This document shows positions 59,831 to 64,000 of a DNA stretch of 64,000 bases, piece by piece. The notes under the pieces are model-generated. The model was not told the DNA's origin and ran no database searches. It saw only the letters and a program-made list of their open reading frames with translations. The first letter of the stretch is position 1. Every line of letters starts with the position of its first letter. Where the stretch lies: assembly GCA_009781425.1 (NCBI GenBank), contig WQYC01000001.1, positions 1 to 64,000 on the forward strand, written 5' to 3'. The DNA comes from Oscillospiraceae bacterium. Lineage in GTDB: Bacteria > Bacillota > Clostridia > Oscillospirales > Ruminococcaceae. Both the position numbers and the translations under genes were made by a program.

Positions 59831-62800
59831 CTGAAAAACGAGTTGTTCACATAAGATTTATAATTTCATTGATAATTGCAGCCTGTGCCGTCTTTTTGTG
59901 CGCCGCGGGTTGCTTTGCTGATGTTTATCCGCAAAGCACCGATGCTTCTGAAGCTGTTGAAGCTATTAACGACGAGCAAGACGAGCAGGAAACACTCGAT
60001 TATTTGCTGCTGATGGCAGAGCAGCGGACGTTTTATATAGCCCTGTCCGCTTGTGTTCTTTCAATCATGATTATCACAATGTTTGTTATTCTCGTCTTCA
60101 ACGACAGAAACCGTCAGCTGTACAAAAGCCAGCTTCTCACTATATCCGCGATGTATGAAGCTGTAACCGATATGATAGTTTGCAAGGACTTGAAGTTCGC
60201 TTACACAAGCTGTAACGGTAAGTTTGAAGCGTTTGTCGGGCTTAACGAGGCTGACATCGTCGGCAAAACTCCTAACGAAATAGACGGACTTGCAGAAAGG
60301 CTTCCCGCTGACTTCAGCACTGCTGACCAAAAGGTTGTCAGCGAGAAAACAACGCATATTACAAGAGGCTGGTTTACATATCCCGACGGCTCGCGCAGGT
60401 TCTGCGAGGCTATAAAGACTCCGATTCGCAGCGGCGATGAGGTTACGGGGATTCTCGCTCTAATCCGCGATATAACCGAGCTCAAGGCGACTCTTGACAA
60501 CGCGCAGACAGCCCGCGAACGCGCGCAGGTCATGCTTGATACTTCGCCGATTGCCTGCTTCATCGGCGACAGGGAAACCGAAGTTATCGACTGCAACGGC
60601 GAAGCCTTACGGTTGTTCGGCTTAACCGACAAGCAGGAATTAATTGATATTTTTCACACTCAGCTTTCTCCGGAATATCAGCCGGACGGTCGGCTTTCAA
60701 TTGATGTAAGGTTAGAGATTGCAGAAAGAGCCATGATAGACGGAAGATACGTCTTCGAGTGGACGCATCAGCTCCCCGACGGGACTCCGATTCCCTCAAT
60801 CGTTACAGTCGTTTGCACTAATTACAGCGAGGGTGAGTTAATTCTCTTTTATGTTCAGGACTTGCGTGAATCCAAGCGCATGATGAACGAACTCGGCAGA
60901 CAAAATATGCTTCTCGAAAGCGCGAACCGTATTTCCGAAATACTTCTTGAGCCCGACTTGGACGACTTCGACGGTTCTATGATGAAGGCAATGGATATTA
61001 TGGGTACTGCGGTTAAGGTAAACCGCGTCACAGTCTGGAAGAACTACATAAAAAACGGAATCGCACACAGCCTGCTCACTCACGAGTGGGTGCATAACGC
61101 AGACCGGCAAGACCCTGCGGGAGCGGATATTCCTTACGGAAACAGCCCATGGCACAGAACGCTGCTTGCCGGTGAATGTATCAAGGGTTTAGTGCGCGAG
61201 ATGGAGCCTTCGCGGCAGAAGGCACTTAAAGACAGGGGGATTCTCTCCCTTTTCGTAATGCCCGTGTTTGTACACGACAGCTACTGGGGCTTCGTCGGCT
61301 TCGACGACTGCGTTAATGAACGGCATTTCACCGAGAGCGAGGAACGGACAATGCGCTCGGCAGGGCTGATGATTGCGAACGCGTTTATCCGTAACGATAC
61401 TACCCGCGAATTAGTTGATACGACTGTTCAGCTCTCCGAAGCCGTAAAGGACGCGAAGGAAGCTGAACAAACCAAAACACATTCTCTTAACGCACTTGAT
61501 AAAATACTCAACAGTATTGATACTATGATTTACGTTACAATTCCCCACACGCATGAAATTCTGTTCATGAATGAGGGTATGAAGCGGCATTACAAAATTG
61601 AGGGCGACCCAGTCGGAAAAATATGCTACGAGGTTTTGCAAGAAGGCATTACCGACAGATGCAGCTTTTGCCCCTGCCGTCAAATTGACAAAGACCACGA
61701 TAAGGTCGTTATGTGGGAGGAGCACAGCACTCTGACCGGAAACTTCTACAGCAATACCGACAGATACATTAACTGGCATGACGGACAGAAGGTACATATT
61801 CAGAGCTCTGTTGACATCACGGAATTAGTGCTTGCGAAGGAGCAGGCGGAGCAAGGAAACCGCGCGAAGAGCGCGTTCTTAGCGCATATGAGCCATGAAA
61901 TCCGCACACCGATGAACGCGATTATCGGCATGACCGAGCTTGCGCTGCGCGAGGATAACCCCGACGATTTACGTGAGCACGTTCTCACAGTAAAACAAGC
62001 GAGCTCTAATATGCTGTCGATTATCAACGATATATTAGACTTTTCGAGAATCGAAGCGGGCAACTTGAAAATCGCCACGCGAGACTATCTCTTCTCTTCC
62101 CTGCTCAACGACGTAATTAACATTATAAGAATGAGAATTATAGATTCGCCTGTGCGCTTTGCGGTTAACGCCGATTGTAATATCCCGAACTCGCTTATCG
62201 GCGACGAGGTGCGGATTCGTCAGATTCTGATTAATCTTTTGGGTAATGCTGTTAAGTACACGGATAAAGGCTTCGTGCTTTTTGAGGCTTACTGCGAAGA
62301 AACCGAAAACGGCACGACAACGCTCGTCATGGAAATATCAGACAGCGGCAGAGGAATCAAGCCCGAAAACTTAGAGAATTTATTCGGTGAGTACGTGCAG
62401 GTCGAAGACGAAAACAGACAAGGAATCGAAGGCGTCGGGCTGGGGCTTACTATTACTAACAGTCTTGTGAAAGCTATGCATGGCACAATCAGCGTTGACT
62501 CCGAATACGGAAAAGGCAGTAAATTCACCGTCAGACTGCCGCAGAGAATCAACAGCACAGAAAAATTAGCCGCTATCGAAAACCCCGAAAACAAAAAGGT
62601 TCTCGTTTATGACCGGCGGGAAATCTACGCAAGCTCAATCCAAAAAGCAATCGAAAACATGGGCGGACACTGCACTTCTATCGCTGATGAAACCTCACTT
62701 GAAAAAATATTAGCTGATAATTCCTTTAATTTTATTTTCACTTCGTATACTTTATATGAACAAAGTAAGGAGGTTTTCGTCGCTTCCAAGCATAACGCGC

Positions 62801-63975
62801 GGATTGTTCTGCTTGCAGAGTTCGGCGAGAAGATAACAGAGCGGAATCTGAGCGTCCTCTCAATGCCTGTTTATTCAATGGCAATCGCTAATATCCTTAA
62901 CAACATCTCCGACAGCTATCTGTACAGCGAAATAAATGAAGCAGTCGTAAGGTTCACTGCGCCCGACGTAAAGGTTCTCGTCGTTGATGATATTAACACG
63001 AATTTGCGCGTTGCGAAGGGCTTGCTGATGCCTTATAAAATGCAGATTGACCTTTGTAACAGCGGCATGGAGGCGATTGCGGCGGTCGAAGCTGTTAAAT
63101 ACGATATTATCTTCATGGACCACAGAATGCCCGAAATGGACGGCATCGAAGCCACCGGTCATATAAGAAGCATGGGCTTCAAAGATGTTCCTATTATCGC
63201 GCTTACCGCAAACGCTGTTTCGGGAACAAGGGAGCTTTTCTTAGAGAACGACTTCAACGAATATTTGTCAAAGCCGATAGACACCGTAAGACTTAATTCT
63301 GTTTTAGAGAAGTTTATTCCTAAGTCAAAGCAGAGAAGCTTGTCGGAAACCCGCAGCCTGACTCTCCCGTCAATTGAACTCGAAACAAAACCACCTATTG
63401 AAATTAAAGGGCTCAACGTGAACAAAGGTATTTCTCTTTCGGCAGGCTCGCTCGACAATTATATTGAAACACTCAGAGTTTTCAGCGAGGACTGCACAGA
63501 GCGCACAGAAACGCTCAAAAGCTGCATAGAAGCAAACGACATGAAGCTCTATGCAACCTGCGCTCATGCAATTAAGAGCGCGGCAAGAAATGTAGGTGCT
63601 GAGAAAATTTCCGACTTCGCTTATGAGTTAGAATTCGCCGCGGGCTGTGACGATTCCGCGACTGTCAGTAAGCTGCACAGCGAGTTTCTAAACGATTTAA
63701 ACGAGCTGCTCAGCAGAATAAAAGAAGCTGTTCCTGCCTCTGCTTCAAACGATGATATAACCGCCGAGGAAGTAGCTTTATTAAAACCGCAGCTTGAAAA
63801 ACTCGCGAAGGCACTCGATAAAATGGACGCAGGCGCGATGAATTCCGTAATAAGCGAGCTGCAGAAAAACGCAAGAAGTGAAAAGCTTGCTGACGCAATC
63901 AGAAATATTTCAACAAAAATCCTCATAAGCGAGTACGGCGAAGCGGCGAAATTAGTTCAGGAATTATTAAAATAG
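59827..63975 (+). CDS. Hybrid sensor histidine kinase (PAS-PAS-GAF-PAS-HisKA-HATPase-REC-REC-HPt)
   Basis: A 1382-residue membrane kinase. A signal-like helix (about 10-30) and a second helix (about 70-92) enclose a short external loop. Then PAS (about 105-220), PAS (230-345), GAF (365-520) and a PAS-like domain (555-665) with cysteine cluster CSFCPC near 612-617. HisKA has phospho-His690 ([12 protein letters not shown]), HATPase_c has [12 protein letters not shown] and [12 protein letters not shown] first receiver-like domain (about 925-1035) lacks the acceptor Asp; the second (1045-1165) has Asp1098 ([11 protein letters not shown]). An HPt domain follows with His1247 ([15 protein letters not shown]). 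A full phosphorelay is therefore in one chain. Confidence 0.93.
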   Translation: MTEKRVVHIRFIISLIIAACAVFLCAAGCFADVYPQSTDASEAVEAINDEQDEQETLDYLLLMAEQRTFYIALSACVLSIMIITMFVILVFNDRNRQLYKSQLLTISAMYEAVTDMIVCKDLKFAYTSCNGKFEAFVGLNEADIVGKTPNEIDGLAERLPADFSTADQKVVSEKTTHITRGWFTYPDGSRRFCEAIKTPIRSGDEVTGILALIRDITELKATLDNAQTARERAQVMLDTSPIACFIGDRETEVIDCNGEALRLFGLTDKQELIDIFHTQLSPEYQPDGRLSIDVRLEIAERAMIDGRYVFEWTHQLPDGTPIPSIVTVVCTNYSEGELILFYVQDLRESKRMMNELGRQNMLLESANRISEILLEPDLDDFDGSMMKAMDIMGTAVKVNRVTVWKNYIKNGIAHSLLTHEWVHNADRQDPAGADIPYGNSPWHRTLLAGECIKGLVREMEPSRQKALKDRGILSLFVMPVFVHDSYWGFVGFDDCVNERHFTESEERTMRSAGLMIANAFIRNDTTRELVDTTVQLSEAVKDAKEAEQTKTHSLNALDKILNSIDTMIYVTIPHTHEILFMNEGMKRHYKIEGDPVGKICYEVLQEGITDRCSFCPCRQIDKDHDKVVMWEEHSTLTGNFYSNTDRYINWHDGQKVHIQSSVDITELVLAKEQAEQGNRAKSAFLAHMSHEIRTPMNAIIGMTELALREDNPDDLREHVLTVKQASSNMLSIINDILDFSRIEAGNLKIATRDYLFSSLLNDVINIIRMRIIDSPVRFAVNADCNIPNSLIGDEVRIRQILINLLGNAVKYTDKGFVLFEAYCEETENGTTTLVMEISDSGRGIKPENLENLFGEYVQVEDENRQGIEGVGLGLTITNSLVKAMHGTISVDSEYGKGSKFTVRLPQRINSTEKLAAIENPENKKVLVYDRREIYASSIQKAIENMGGHCTSIADETSLEKILADNSFNFIFTSYTLYEQSKEVFVASKHNARIVLLAEFGEKITERNLSVLSMPVYSMAIANILNNISDSYLYSEINEAVVRFTAPDVKVLVVDDINTNLRVAKGLLMPYKMQIDLCNSGMEAIAAVEAVKYDIIFMDHRMPEMDGIEATGHIRSMGFKDVPIIALTANAVSGTRELFLENDFNEYLSKPIDTVRLNSVLEKFIPKSKQRSLSETRSLTLPSIELETKPPIEIKGLNVNKGISLSAGSLDNYIETLRVFSEDCTERTETLKSCIEANDMKLYATCAHAIKSAARNVGAEKISDFAYELEFAAGCDDSATVSKLHSEFLNDLNELLSRIKEAVPASASNDDITAEEVALLKPQLEKLAKALDKMDAGAMNSVISELQKNARSEKLADAIRNISTKILISEYGEAAKLVQELLK

Positions 63976-64000
63976 CAAACAAAAAAACACTGTCGCTTGA

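Overview
This 64 kb window is a chromosomal segment of an anaerobic-type, endospore-lineage Firmicute, most likely a member of class Clostridia. Evidence for this is a complete Spo0A, a PolC-type replicase, an SpoIVFB-like M50 protease beside the TIGR03960/DUF2344 radical SAM pair, a DUF1540 protein, a YjfB-type motility protein, strong GGAGG ribosome sites and many TTGACA-17-TATAAT promoters. No ribosomal RNA, CRISPR array, insertion sequence, integrase or phage module was seen. The only tRNA is tRNA-Ser(CGA).

Layout. 1-3.3 kb (minus): a truncated GNAT gene, xylose isomerase with a structured leader, and a WG-repeat-like lipoprotein. 3.4-4.8 kb (plus): a DUF3343 sulfur/selenium-carrier-like protein and a cysteine-desulfurase-family enzyme. 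4.8-16.9 kb (minus): tRNA-Ser, YjfB-like, ThrRS, a c-di-GMP phosphodiesterase, small and hypothetical genes, uridine phosphorylase, a dockerin-like secreted protein, a PRK06851-type ATPase, a second lipoprotein and an intracellular GH43 glycosidase. 16.9-26.4 kb (minus): trmD-rimM, an ilvB-ilvN-ridA-ilvC operon headed by an Mrr-like nuclease, and the TIGR03960/SpoIVFB block. 26.4-33.9 kb (minus): a compact hisZ-HAD-hisG-D-C-B-A-F-I-E operon without hisH. 33.9-47.7 kb (minus): hom-pyrH-frr-uppS-cdsA-dxr-(hydrolase)-(nucleotidyltransferase)-rseP-ispG-polC, then a GNAT gene. 47.8-64 kb (mostly plus): a PPC-domain secreted protein, DUF378, spo0A, an FxLYD lipoprotein, an HTH protein with a histone-H1-like tail, uppP, ftsK/spoIIIE, a YgiQ radical SAM gene, a ComEC-like MBL hydrolase with DUF3006, and an HD-GYP response regulator coupled to a very large hybrid histidine kinase.

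How the genes fit together. xylA and the GH43 enzyme, each behind its own TTGACA-17-TACAAT promoter, point to use of xylan- or arabinoxylan-derived sugars. The EAL protein, the HD-GYP regulator and the hybrid kinase form a local c-di-GMP signalling set. Spo0A, the SpoIVFB-like protease and the FtsK/SpoIIIE translocase indicate sporulation capacity or descent from a spore former. The hom-to-polC operon groups amino-acid, nucleotide, ribosome recycling, isoprenoid, phospholipid and replication functions.

Most notable observations. A 26-bp palindromic element lies in the same orientation and reading frame inside three different genes, encoding a VG(D/G)xVL(S/D)xP peptide; one copy is in the essential thrS. 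Related GTAGGG-ended palindromes lie between genes and form the dxr 3' end and the uppS stop codon. Others are a PolC without its inserted proofreading exonuclease, a his operon lacking hisH, an Mrr-type nuclease as first gene of the ilv operon, a three-hairpin leader before xylA, a terminator hairpin that contains the next gene's Shine-Dalgarno sequence, and tandem 0A boxes upstream of a Spo0A whose conserved receiver lysine is arginine.
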